Position numbers and translations under genes: made by a program. DNA of 5,313 bases from Moorella sp. UBA4076. GTDB taxonomy: Bacteria > Bacillota > DSM-521 > Neomoorellales > Neomoorellaceae. How positions within the stretch are numbered: the stretch's first letter is position 1; every line of letters starts with the position of its first letter. The stretch is taken from positions 1 through 5,313 of the forward strand of contig DFYS01000123.1 in NCBI GenBank assembly GCA_002383405.1, given 5' to 3'. The notes below the pieces were generated by a model. The model did no database searches and was not told where the DNA came from. It saw only the letters and a program-made list of their open reading frames with translations. This document shows positions 1 through 5,313 of this stretch, piece after piece.

Positions 1-53
1 TTTGGGGAGTAGGGAAATAGGGGTGATAATTGTTCCCTCCGGGCGATACGAGT

Positions 54-80
54 CCTGCCTTAGGGCAGGTCTTTTTATTT
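54..80 (+). terminator. Factor-independent terminator
   Basis: A perfect 6-bp GC-rich stem (cctgcc at 54-59 with ggcagg at 64-69) closes a 4-nt ttag loop and is followed directly by a T-rich run (tctttttattt, 70-80). This is the classic layout of an intrinsic terminator for plus-strand transcription. It probably ends a transcript coming from a gene left of the window. The stem is short, so efficiency cannot be judged. Confidence 0.7.
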
Positions 81-393
81 CCTGGCAGCAGGTATAAACC
101 GCAAGCTACAGGATGAGCAAATAGTTACGGCTCTAGAAAAATACAAATCTTACTTCAGGCAACAAACTATACGGGGGAAGGTTATCAGCCGCTTCTGCAC
201 CTGGCGTGTAGCCTTGCTCAACGACGCGCCAGAATACCGTCCGGAGGCGCTGGCGAAGATCGAGAAACACCTGCTGACCGATGAAGTCTTTTTGCTCCTG
301 GAAGAGAAAGGAAATTTGTTTGGAGTTAGCAATAGCAGCAGGAAAATAGAAAACAATGGCGAATATATGTATATAGAACTAAAGTTCCTATGA
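64..393 (+). pseudogene. Unrecognised reading frame without a start, probable gene remnant
   Basis: Frame 1 stays open from the stop at 61-63 to the TGA at 391-393, about 109 codons. No ATG, GTG or TTG occurs in the early part, and its first codons lie inside the terminator at 54-80, so it cannot be a complete gene as it stands. The translation looks protein-like: charged and helical, with stretches such as EQIVTALEKYKSYF, RFCTWRVALL and AKIEKHLLTDEVFLLLEE. I do not recognise the family. It overlaps the start of the Rpn-type remnant by about 10 bases in another frame. It is most likely the 3' end of a decayed accessory gene. A chance open frame is the alternative. Confidence 0.35.
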
Positions 394-846
394 TTTAGAG
401 CTTCACTTCCTGGAGTTAGAGAAAGTAAAAAAGCTAAAACGGCAACCGCAAGATTCCCTGGAAGCCTGGCTGATGTACTTAAACAACCTGGAAGGCGAAG
501 AAATGGAGGCGATCGCTATGGCCAACCCGGCCATCCGCAGAGCGTTGACTATTGAAGAAGCCTTTAAGCGCAGTGAGCAGGAACGGCGGCTGTACGAATT
601 GCGGGAGAAAGCATTACGCGATGAAATCTCCATGATGGAGGGGGCCAGGGCGGAAGGTAAAGCAGAAGCCTCTGTCAGTATTTAGATGCCCGCTTTGGGA
701 GGGCCTCATGGGGCTTACAGAAACAAGTTAGTCAGTACAACAACCTGCAGGTGCTAAACAAAATCATCAATAAGATCTACACCGCCGCTTCCATGGAGGA
801 CGCCCGCACCATCATTGAGCGAGTGGCAGGCGAGGGTAATGATTAA
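383..846 (+). pseudogene. Rpn-family (PD-(D/E)XK nuclease) transposase, 5'-truncated and frameshifted
   Basis: Two frames together encode the C-terminal half of a protein of the Rpn recombination-promoting nuclease/putative transposase family. Frame 2 (383-685) reads YDLELHFLELEKVKKLK, then DSLEAWLMYLNNLEGEEME, MANPAIRRALTIEEAF and YELREKALRDEISMMEGARA; these are the usual C-terminal signatures of this family. It stops at 683-685. Frame 1 resumes with QYLDARFGRASWGLQKQV at 676 and ends ASMEDARTIIERVAGEGND at the TAA of 844-846, the normal tail. A small deletion between about 674 and 676 therefore broke the gene. The N-terminal nuclease domain with its catalytic D/E-x-K residues is absent. A short product from the ATG at 473 is conceivable but would lack the active site. 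Identification of the family is from remembered motifs. Confidence 0.8.
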
Positions 847-873
847 CCCGGAAAAATCGGCTAGATACCAGCG

Positions 874-888
874 TATAATTCAACGTTG
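874..888 (+). promoter_or_regulatory. Candidate -10 box and palindromic operator of the antitoxin gene
   Basis: A perfect TATAAT lies at 874-879 and is followed at 881-888 by the 8-bp palindrome caacgttg, where transcription would be expected to begin. No good -35 box is found 16-18 bp upstream (gaaaaa region). YefM/Phd antitoxins commonly repress their own promoters through small palindromes, so an operator here would fit, but the palindrome does not match a site I know. The call rests on position and symmetry only. Confidence 0.3.
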
Positions 889-902
889 TAGGTGTGAGCG
901 CT

Positions 903-1154
903 ATGAAGGTAGTCAATGCCACTCAGGCCAGACAGAATATATATCGCTTAATTGATGAGACGATTGTTTCTAACGAACCGGTGCAAATTACAGCTAAAAA
1001 GGGGAGTGTGGTCCTGTTATCCGAATCCGATTGGCGGGATATCCAGGAAACCCTGTATTTAGTATCGATTCCCGGCATGCGGGAATCGATTATCGAAGGC
1101 ATGAAAACGCCGGTTAGCGAATGCTTTGAGGATATCGGATGGGATATAAATTAG
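903..1154 (+). CDS. yefM: Type II toxin-antitoxin antitoxin, YefM/Phd family
   Basis: An 83-residue protein starting MKVVNATQARQNIYRLIDE, the typical N-terminal DNA-binding part of Phd/YefM antitoxins, followed by EPVQITAKKGSVVLLSESDW, the conserved core strand region. The C-terminal half (residues about 48-83; LYLVSIPGMRESIIEGMKTP) is the toxin-wrapping part. The family binds and neutralises a partner toxin and represses the shared promoter in the cytoplasm. I chose ATG 903 because aggtg at 890-894 sits 8 nt before it; GTG 894, three codons upstream, is possible but has a poorer ribosome site. The toxin start at 1139 overlaps its end by 16 nt, the normal antitoxin-first arrangement, but that toxin is broken, so this antitoxin appears to be an orphan. 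The family call is secure; its present function is uncertain. Confidence 0.87.
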   Translation: MKVVNATQARQNIYRLIDETIVSNEPVQITAKKGSVVLLSESDWRDIQETLYLVSIPGMRESIIEGMKTPVSECFEDIGWDIN

Positions 1155-1471
1155 TACCTTACGGCTTCAAAACTGCGATAAAAAACAAGTTGTTTAGGCC
1201 GTCATATCCAGCAAAGGAGAAAGGTCACGTCGACAAGGTTTGGGTTGTGGGCGGAGCCCACTTTGGATGTAAAGATGTTTGCGTATTAATAATTGCAGAT
1301 AAGTGTAACTGCAACTAACCCTTTTCAGACTCCATCACTCTTTGAGGGGCTTAAAGGAGACTTAAAAGGCGCTTATGCGCGCCGGATAAATATTCAGCAT
1401 CGTCTCGTTTATGAGGTTCTAAAGGATGAAGGTGTGGTTAAAATACTGCGGATGTGGCCCATTATGAGTAG
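1139..1471 (+). pseudogene. yoeB: YoeB/Txe-family toxin (ribosome-dependent mRNA interferase), inactivated
   Basis: The ATG at 1139 gives MGYKLV, the usual start of clostridial YoeB/Txe toxins, but the frame then runs through unrelated residues to a TAA at 1316-1318. The C-terminal half survives in another frame from about 1317: NPFQTPSLFEGLKGDLKGAY, then ARRINIQHRLVYEVLKDEGV and VKILRMW. That is the family core, with a glutamate (FEGL) and an arginine (QHRLVY) matching catalytic positions of YoeB. After ATG TGG (1452-1457) one base is missing. Restoring it gives the normal ending T-H-Y-E-stop, with the stop at 1469-1471; as it stands the frame reads on to 1505 and loses the catalytic His-Tyr pair. 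The stretch between MGYKLV and NPFQ is some 65 nt longer than expected and not a multiple of three. At least two lesions are therefore present and active toxin is unlikely. Confidence 0.82.
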
Positions 1472-1592
1472 ACGCCCCATGCCCAGCATTCAACTGGCAA
1501 TATAGTGGTGCATGCCAGCTAAGGATCAAGTCGCCCCATGATTGAGTGCTGGACGGCATCAGCAGAAGGATGAAAATGGCAACGTGACAGAC

Positions 1593-1982
1593 TTATCTGG
1601 CCCGCCTTAATTCCATCAGGGCTGTCTCCTGGCGGGCGGTCTTACCCAGCAGGAAATTAACGTCTTGAGTTATAGCATCCAGGCGTTTATCCAGGTGCTT
1701 TTGCAGCTTCTCAATTTGATCGCCCCGTAGTTCAAAGGCATCAAAAAGAACGTTGATTTTGGGCATAATGTCGTGTTCGATGTCGCTGCTAATATTCAGT
1801 AAACGGCTTTCCAGAACATCCAGCCTGTTAGTATGTTGTTGCAGGATTTCAGTATGTTGTTGCAGCATGTCGCTATGCTGCTGGAGAATACCAGTGTGTT
1901 GCTGGAGAATTTCCGTATGTTGCTGTAATGTCTTTTTGATTTCTTCCTGTCCCTGAAGGAGTTGTTTTAAGATCTCTTCCAT
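1593..1982 (-). CDS. Small coiled-coil protein with heptad repeats, function unknown
   Basis: A 129-residue soluble protein, MEEILKQLLQGQEEIKKTLQ at the start. Residues about 20-55 hold five near-identical 7-residue units of the type L-Q-Q-H-T-E-I, a regular heptad pattern expected to form a long coiled coil. A second helical part contains DIEHDIMPKINVLFDAFELR and then HLDKRLDAITQDVNFLLGKT. No membrane segment or signal peptide is seen. The start at 1982 is set by aaaggagag, about 5-7 nt upstream on the minus strand. The frame extends 28 codons further upstream to 2066, but that part is unlike the rest and has no ribosome site. Similar short coiled-coil hypothetical proteins are frequent in thermophilic Firmicutes, but I know no function. 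No paired gene lies beside it. It could act as an oligomerising adaptor; that is speculation. Confidence 0.75.
   Translation of the reverse strand: MEEILKQLLQGQEEIKKTLQQHTEILQQHTGILQQHSDMLQQHTEILQQHTNRLDVLESRLLNISSDIEHDIMPKINVLFDAFELRGDQIEKLQKHLDKRLDAITQDVNFLLGKTARQETALMELRRAR
1831..1935. repeat. Five 21-bp tandem repeats inside the coiled-coil gene
   Basis: Units start at 1831, 1852, 1873, 1894 and 1915, each beginning gtatgttgttg or a close variant (ctatgctgctg, gtgtgttgctg) on the plus strand. The period of 21 bp equals one heptad of the encoded protein (L-Q-Q-H-T/S-x-I/M), so expansion or loss of a unit keeps the frame and the coiled coil. The first two copies are most alike and the last is degenerate in its second half. 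Confidence 0.85.
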
Positions 1983-2073
1983 ATGCTCTCTCCTTTCCGG
2001 CCAACTTTGTTTTGCTAAAGATATAATTTCTCCATCGGGTAAAAAAATTCCTGCTCGGATCCACAAAAAAAAC

Positions 2074-2102
2074 TTGCATTTTTGCCCGACCTAGTGCAAA
2101 AT
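2074..2102 (+). promoter_or_regulatory. Candidate sigma-A promoter of the hydrogenase maturation cluster leader
   Basis: TTGCAT at 2074-2079 and CAAAAT at 2097-2102 are separated by exactly 17 bp, a reasonable housekeeping promoter with a weak -10. A dyad, ttttgc (2080-2085) and gcaaaa (2096-2101) with 10 bp between, covers the spacer and the -10 and could be a repressor site. Transcription would start near 2109 and read through the leader towards the TM1266-type gene. The minus-strand coiled-coil gene begins about 90 bp away in the other direction. The dyad does not match a Rex or Fur site I can recall. Evidence is sequence only. Confidence 0.4.
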
Positions 2103-2108
2103 AGATCT

Positions 2109-2228
2109 TGAACAAACCTGACCGGGTGGGTCGCGGGATCGGTCCGGGAGGGGAAGCAGATAGAGCCTGCGGTGAGGGGTAACCTGAACCTTAAGGGAAG
2201 GGGGCATTACTTATGAGGTTAGGCGTTT
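2109..2228 (+). promoter_or_regulatory. Possible leader RNA before a terminator hairpin
   Basis: This G-rich, gene-free stretch lies between the candidate promoter and the terminator at 2229-2266. Short helices can be drawn: gaccg 2120-2124 with cggtc 2140-2144, and gcag 2156-2159 with ctgc 2167-2170. A tiny frame ATG AGG TTA GGC GTT TAA at 2213-2230, preceded by a G-rich purine run, ends just inside the terminator stem. I do not recognise any riboswitch class. Together with the terminator it could be an attenuator controlling the hydrogenase genes, or simply a short untranslated RNA. The stretch 2267-2404 that follows holds no gene that I can support; a TATAAA at 2395-2400 lies just ahead of the next ribosome site but lacks a -35 partner. 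Confidence 0.3.
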
Positions 2229-2266
2229 AACGCTTGCCGGCTGATAGAAGCTGGCAGGCGTTTTTT
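2229..2266 (+). terminator. Strong intrinsic terminator upstream of the hydrogenase regulator gene
   Basis: A 13-bp stem (2229-2241 with 2250-2262, allowing two G-U pairs) closes the 8-nt loop tgatagaa and is followed by a run of six T (2261-2266). It is the strongest terminator shape in the window. No plus-strand gene ends just before it, so it either terminates a short leader RNA or works as a switchable terminator for the genes that start at 2419. Confidence 0.8.
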
Positions 2267-2418
2267 GGTTCACGCTTATGGCATCTTGCCGGCAGGCATG
2301 GGTCAAGGGCAGGTTGGTATGTGCTAAGGGAGAAGCTACCCGGGGTATACTTTTGCCGCCCTGATTACCGGGAAAGACATGCCAGGTGAATGGGGTATAA
2401 AGCGAAAGGAGTAGCGCG

Positions 2419-2673
2419 GTGGAAAACCGGCTGGGAGTTGTCGGTATAGTTATCGAAGACCGGGAGCATGCTGCCGCCCGGGTCAATGCCATTTTGAGCG
2501 ATTACGGCCCGTGTATTGTCGGCCGTATGGGGATCCCCTACCGGGAGCGGGGAGTAGCTGTTATCGCCCTGATTGTTGACGGTACCACCGATACTATCGG
2601 TGCCCTGACGGGGAAACTGGGCAGCCTGCCCGGGGTCAAGGTCCGGGCGGCATTGACGGGAAAGGGGGACTAA
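2419..2673 (+). CDS. TM1266-family putative iron-only hydrogenase system regulator
   Basis: An 84-residue protein with an ACT-like ferredoxin fold expected over its whole length. The family signatures are clear: LGVVGIVIEDRE (residues 5-16), then VNAILSDYGPCIVGRMGIPY with RERG, and LIVDGTTDTIGALTGKLGSL near residues 51-70. Members are small cytoplasmic proteins found beside the [FeFe]-hydrogenase maturases and are called putative regulators from that association; the ligand and mode of action are not established. The start is GTG 2419, set by aaaggag at 2405-2411 with a 7-nt spacer. hydE follows after a 338-nt gap. There is no DNA-binding domain in the sequence, so any control would be through a partner or a ligand. 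Confidence 0.9.
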   Translation: MENRLGVVGIVIEDREHAAARVNAILSDYGPCIVGRMGIPYRERGVAVIALIVDGTTDTIGALTGKLGSLPGVKVRAALTGKGD

Positions 2674-2731
2674 GCTTTTGAAAGCCATATGCATGTGCGA
2701 AAGAACCCCCCATGGCGTCGCGCTGCCATCA

Positions 2732-2822
2732 GCGTTTCAACAAAATGTTGTTTACGGGCGTAGCAATTGCTGAACCAGGATCGGCCCAAACCCCCTGCGT
2801 TTCATTGAAACGGCGTTTACGG
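2732..2822 (+). repeat. Two copies of a 26-nt imperfect direct repeat
   Basis: Copies at 2732-2757 and 2797-2822 have the same length and share 20 of 26 bases. Both begin gcgtttca and end gtttacgg. The differing centre is self-complementary in each: caaca/tgttg around aaa in the first, gtttc/gaaac around att in the second. Changed sequence with kept pairing hints at an RNA or DNA hairpin. The copies are 65 nt apart. Confidence 0.55.
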
Positions 2823-2888
2823 TTTATGACGGGTTCCAGGAGACCACTGGTAATTAGTTCCGGGGAAAGAGAGCCCTGAGTACTGGGC

Positions 2889-2943
2889 CAGCTACCCTGT
2901 CCAGGGATGAGGGTACTGCGGCACCGGGGCAGCCACCCTGTCC
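2889..2943 (+). repeat. Two copies of a 14-nt direct repeat
   Basis: cagctaccctgtcc at 2889-2902 and cagccaccctgtcc at 2930-2943 differ at one base and lie 41 nt apart. The first copy provides one arm of the taccct/agggta hairpin. The role is unknown. Confidence 0.5.
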
Positions 2944-3011
2944 GAAGCCGGCAGGCTAGAGCTATGGTAAGTACGGAAATAGTTACGGCGGCACATGAAA
3001 GGGGAAAGGCT

Positions 3012-4073
3012 ATGCGACCGGAGTTTGCTACCAGCCTGGTTAAAGCGGCAGCCGGCCGGGAGCTGGAGCGGGAGGATATTATCACCCTGCTGGGGGCGGC
3101 TGGCGGTGAAGAAGCGGGCGCCTTTTACCGGCTGGCCGACGCTGTCCGTGCCCGGGTAGCCGGGGAAGAAGTCCACCTGCGCGGTATTATTGAGTTCTCC
3201 AACTACTGCCGTAACCATTGCTACTACTGCGGCCTGCGGGCGGATAACGCCAAATTGCACCGCTACCGTTTGCTGCCCGAGGATATCATTGCTGCGGCCC
3301 GCCACGGGGCGGAGCTGGGTTACGGTACTGTTGTCCTCCAGTCAGGGGAGGACCTCTGGTACACGGCCCCTATGCTGGCGGACGTAATCCGGGCGATCAA
3401 AAAGCTGGGTATAGCCGTGACCCTCTGCGTCGGCGAGCGCCCGCGGGAGGATTATGCTCTGTGGCGGGAGGCCGGCGCCGACCGCTTTCTCCTGAAACAT
3501 GAAACAGCCAACGAAGAACTCTACGCCCGCCTGCACCCGGGCATGAGCTGGCAGCAGCGCCGCCAGTGTCTTGACTGGCTGCGGGAGCTGGGTTACCAGG
3601 TGGGCTCAGGTAACATCATCGGCCTGCCGGGCCAGAGCCTGGCTGACCTGGCCGACGATTTGCTCCTGCTGCGGCAGCTGGACGTGGAGATGGCCGGGTT
3701 GGGCCCCTTCATTCCCCACCCGGACACGCCCCTGGGCGGGGAGCCGGCCGGAAGCGTCGAGCTGACTTACAGGGTGGTGGCTGCAGCCCGCCTGGTTGTC
3801 CCTTATGCCCACCTGCCGGCTACCACCGCCCTGGGCACTCTGGCCGCCAACGGGCGCCAGCTGGCCCTGGCCCGCGGCGCCAACGTCATTATGCCCAACA
3901 TTACGCCGACGGAATACCGGGCTGATTACCAGATCTATCCAAACAAAATCTGCGTCAATGAAGGCCCGGAGGATTGCCGCCACTGCCTGGAGGGCATGGT
4001 GCGCTCATTGGGCCGGCGCCTGGGCCGGGGACCGGGGCATACGTTGAAAAGGTTCAAGACCGCAACAATTTAA
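3012..4073 (+). CDS. hydE: [FeFe]-hydrogenase H-cluster radical SAM maturase HydE
   Basis: A 353-residue radical SAM enzyme, close in length to Thermotoga HydE. The cluster motif C-x3-C-x2-C is CRNHCYYC (C66, C70, C73) after EEVHLRGIIEFSNY. Further conserved parts are VLQSGED, VTLCVGERPRE, KHETANEELYARLHP, NIIGLPGQ, GPFIPHPDTPLGGE and ANVIMPN. A second iron-sulfur site near the C terminus, C-x7-C-x2-C (C314, C322, C325), is present; this site occurs in some HydE proteins and is not essential in the family. HydE acts with HydG and HydF to build the two-iron subcluster, working on the organometallic product of HydG. I chose ATG 3012 because a purine-rich site (aaaggggaaagg) lies just upstream and MRPEF matches the normal N-terminal position. 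ATG 2964 and 2907 lie in the same frame but would add unrelated residues. Confidence 0.95.
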   Translation: MRPEFATSLVKAAAGRELEREDIITLLGAAGGEEAGAFYRLADAVRARVAGEEVHLRGIIEFSNYCRNHCYYCGLRADNAKLHRYRLLPEDIIAAARHGAELGYGTVVLQSGEDLWYTAPMLADVIRAIKKLGIAVTLCVGERPREDYALWREAGADRFLLKHETANEELYARLHPGMSWQQRRQCLDWLRELGYQVGSGNIIGLPGQSLADLADDLLLLRQLDVEMAGLGPFIPHPDTPLGGEPAGSVELTYRVVAAARLVVPYAHLPATTALGTLAANGRQLALARGANVIMPNITPTEYRADYQIYPNKICVNEGPEDCRHCLEGMVRSLGRRLGRGPGHTLKRFKTATI

Positions 4074-4313
4074 CTGTGGCTTTATACGACAAATGGTAAA
4101 TACGCAGACTGACTGATGGTCAGCCTGGTGCAATAGCTCGCAAGGCCCGTGCGATGATTGGCGGGTTAGCGATACTAACGCATGCAGCACCGGAACGGAT
4201 TAAAGAATAGCGGTTGCCTGAGTAGATGCGACAATTGCGTAACCAGACAATTCCTGGCTGCAGTTCTCAGGGCGCCAGGAGACAGACCAGCAACGGAGAG
4301 AGGAGAATTAACC
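4074..4313 (+). other. 240-nt gap between hydE and hydG
   Basis: No complete gene is visible. Small hairpins occur: ctgac/gtcag around tgatg (4108-4122 region) and gttag/ctaac around cgata (4165-4179 region). Neither has a T-run, so a terminator is not supported. A 36-codon frame without a start, 4100-4210, reads GAIARKARAMIGGLAILTHA near its end and could be the tail of a decayed gene, though its family is not recognised. The ribosome site of hydG (agaggag, 4298-4304) closes the gap. Confidence 0.45.
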
Positions 4314-5313
4314 ATGCAACACGATTACTGCGCCGACTTTATCAACCACGAGGAAATAGAGGGTCACCTGACCGCGGCGCGGCAGGCGTCGACGGACGAG
4401 GCGGCCCGGATTGTGGAAAAAGCCCGGGAAGCAAAGGGCCTGGAGCCCCACGAGGTGGCCATCCTGCTGCAGAATGATGATCCGGGGGTGCGGCAGCGGA
4501 TGTTCGCCGTCGCCCGCGAGATCAAGGAGAAGATCTACGGCCAGCGCATCGTCCTGTTCGCGCCCCTGTACTTCAGCGACTACTGCATCAACAACTGCCG
4601 CTACTGCGCCTACCGCCGGCATAATGAATTCGAACGCCATCGCCTGGAGCCGGAGGAGCTGGAGCGGGAGGTGCGCATCCTGGAGTCCCTGGGCCACAAG
4701 CGCCTGGCCCTGGAAGCCGGGGAAGACCCGGTCCACTGCCCCCTGGACTACGTCCTGGACGTTATCAACCGCATTTACCACATTACTGAGGCCAATGGCA
4801 GCATTCGCCGGGTCAACGTCAATATCGCCGCCACGACGGTGGACGACTACCGGCAGCTGAAAGCCGCTGGCATCGGCACCTATATCCTCTTTCAGGAGAC
4901 CTACCACCGGCCGACCTACGCCTACATGCACCCCAGCGGCCCCAAAGCGGATTACGACTGGCATGCCACGGCCATGGACCGCGCCATGGCGGGGGGCATT
5001 GACGATGTGGGTCTGGGGGTGCTCTTCGGCCTCTATGATTACAAATTTGAGGTGATGGGCCTGCTCTACCACGCCCGCCACCTGGAGGAAGTCTTTGGCG
5101 TCGGCTCCCATACCATTTCCGTCCCCCGCCTGCGGCCGGCCTTTGGTATTACCCTGGAGAACTTCCCCTACCTGGTGGGCGACGCGGACTTCAAAAAGCT
5201 GGTGGCCGTCATCCGCCTGGCTGTGCCCTACACCGGCATGATCATCTCCACCCGCGAGACGCCGGAGCTGCGCGCCGAGCTTCTGCAGCTGGGCATCTCC
5301 CAGATCAGCGCCG
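4314..5313 (+). CDS. hydG: [FeFe]-hydrogenase H-cluster radical SAM maturase HydG, 3' end outside window
   Basis: The first 333 residues of HydG, a relative of ThiH that cleaves tyrosine to p-cresol and supplies CO and cyanide for the H-cluster as an iron-cysteine complex. The radical SAM motif is CINNCRYC (C91, C95, C98), after IVLFAPLYFSDY. Further family signatures are YRRHNEFERH, LALEAGEDP, INRIYHI, RVNVNIAATT, YILFQETYH with YMHPSGPK, DDVGLGVLFGLYDY and VGSHTISVPRLRPA. HydG is usually about 470 residues, so roughly the last 140 lie beyond 5313, including the C-terminal C-x2-C-x(about 22)-C site that holds the second cluster. ATG 4314 is fixed by agaggag at 4298-4304, nine bases upstream. 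It lies 240 nt after hydE in the same direction; a shared transcript is likely but not shown. No frameshift is seen in the visible part. Confidence 0.96.
   Translation, partial: MQHDYCADFINHEEIEGHLTAARQASTDEAARIVEKAREAKGLEPHEVAILLQNDDPGVRQRMFAVAREIKEKIYGQRIVLFAPLYFSDYCINNCRYCAYRRHNEFERHRLEPEELEREVRILESLGHKRLALEAGEDPVHCPLDYVLDVINRIYHITEANGSIRRVNVNIAATTVDDYRQLKAAGIGTYILFQETYHRPTYAYMHPSGPKADYDWHATAMDRAMAGGIDDVGLGVLFGLYDYKFEVMGLLYHARHLEEVFGVGSHTISVPRLRPAFGITLENFPYLVGDADFKKLVAVIRLAVPYTGMIISTRETPELRAELLQLGISQISA

Larger units (their letters stand above)
2674..3011 (+). other. 338-nt gene-free gap with repeats and hairpins before hydE
   Basis: I see no credible coding region here. The stretch carries two imperfect direct repeats described in separate entries. 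It also has a hairpin atggc 2712-2716 with gccat 2725-2729 and a 6-bp stem taccct 2893-2898 with agggta 2910-2915. The open frame of hydE extends back to 2907, but residues encoded before 3012 look unlike any HydE. No clear promoter or terminator is found. It could be an untranslated RNA segment, a processed region or the trace of a lost element. Confidence 0.5.

Noticed and set aside
1472..1592. Imperfect inverted repeat around atgcccagcattcaac and attgagtgctggacggcat, possible element end or terminator.
   Set aside because: The arms have gaps and mismatches, there is no T-run, and no target duplication is visible.
1831..1935. Regular repeats as a possible CRISPR array.
   Set aside because: The units are contiguous 21-bp repeats without spacers and lie in frame within a coding sequence.
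1983..2066. 28-residue N-terminal extension of the coiled-coil protein.
   Set aside because: There is no ribosome site before it, and an excellent one (aaaggagag) lies inside it directly before the ATG at 1982.
2124..2137. GGGTGGGTCGCGGG resembles the T-box antiterminator core.
   Set aside because: It lacks the exact spacing of the T-box core, no specifier stem is visible upstream, and the downstream genes are not amino-acid or tRNA-charging genes.
2836..2846. ccaggagacca resembles the end of the cobalamin riboswitch B12 box.
   Set aside because: The other conserved cobalamin elements upstream are absent, and no B12 gene follows.
2907..3011. Longer HydE with a 35-residue N-terminal extension.
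   Set aside because: The extra residues are basic and unlike HydE, part of a repeat lies in them, and a much better ribosome site precedes ATG 3012.
2892..3983. Several minus-strand open frames across hydE.
   Set aside because: They are shadows of a secure plus-strand gene and show no family signatures or ribosome sites.
4308..5111. Long open frame on the minus strand (267 codons).
   Set aside because: It is antisense to hydG, whose conserved motifs are unmistakable; long antisense frames are common in GC-rich genes.

Overview
The window looks like chromosomal DNA of an anaerobic, probably thermophilic or acetogenic Firmicute (Moorella or a related clostridial lineage). The evidence is the pair of [FeFe]-hydrogenase maturases, strong Gram-positive ribosome binding sites and the codon use of the maturase genes. 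The lineage is inferred from general resemblance and was not searched.

The left part (about 1-2070) is a more AT-rich accessory stretch full of gene debris. It opens with a factor-independent terminator (54-80) and an unrecognised reading frame with no usable start (64-393). A broken Rpn/PD-(D/E)XK-type transposase-nuclease gene follows (383-846), with its 5' part missing and a frameshift near 676. Next is a YefM/Phd-type antitoxin that looks intact (903-1154), followed by its YoeB/Txe toxin in ruined form (1139-1471): the middle is scrambled and one base is lost just before the C-terminal catalytic residues. A short coiled-coil protein with a 21-bp repeated segment lies on the minus strand (1593-1982).

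The right part (about 2070-5313) is the hydrogenase maturation cluster, all on the plus strand. A candidate promoter (2074-2102) leads into about 150 nt of leader that ends in a strong terminator hairpin (2229-2266). After it come a TM1266-type small regulator (2419-2673), hydE (3012-4073) and hydG (4314 to beyond the window end). HydG cleaves tyrosine to supply the CO and cyanide ligands of the H-cluster, and HydE acts on the organometallic intermediate. HydF, the scaffold, would be expected downstream but is not in view, and neither is the hydrogenase catalytic subunit.

No clear new system is visible. The parts least explained by known genes are the leader plus terminator ahead of the cluster and the long gaps between its genes: 338 nt before hydE, with two families of imperfect repeats, and 240 nt before hydG. 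Such gaps are unusual for genes that should be made together.
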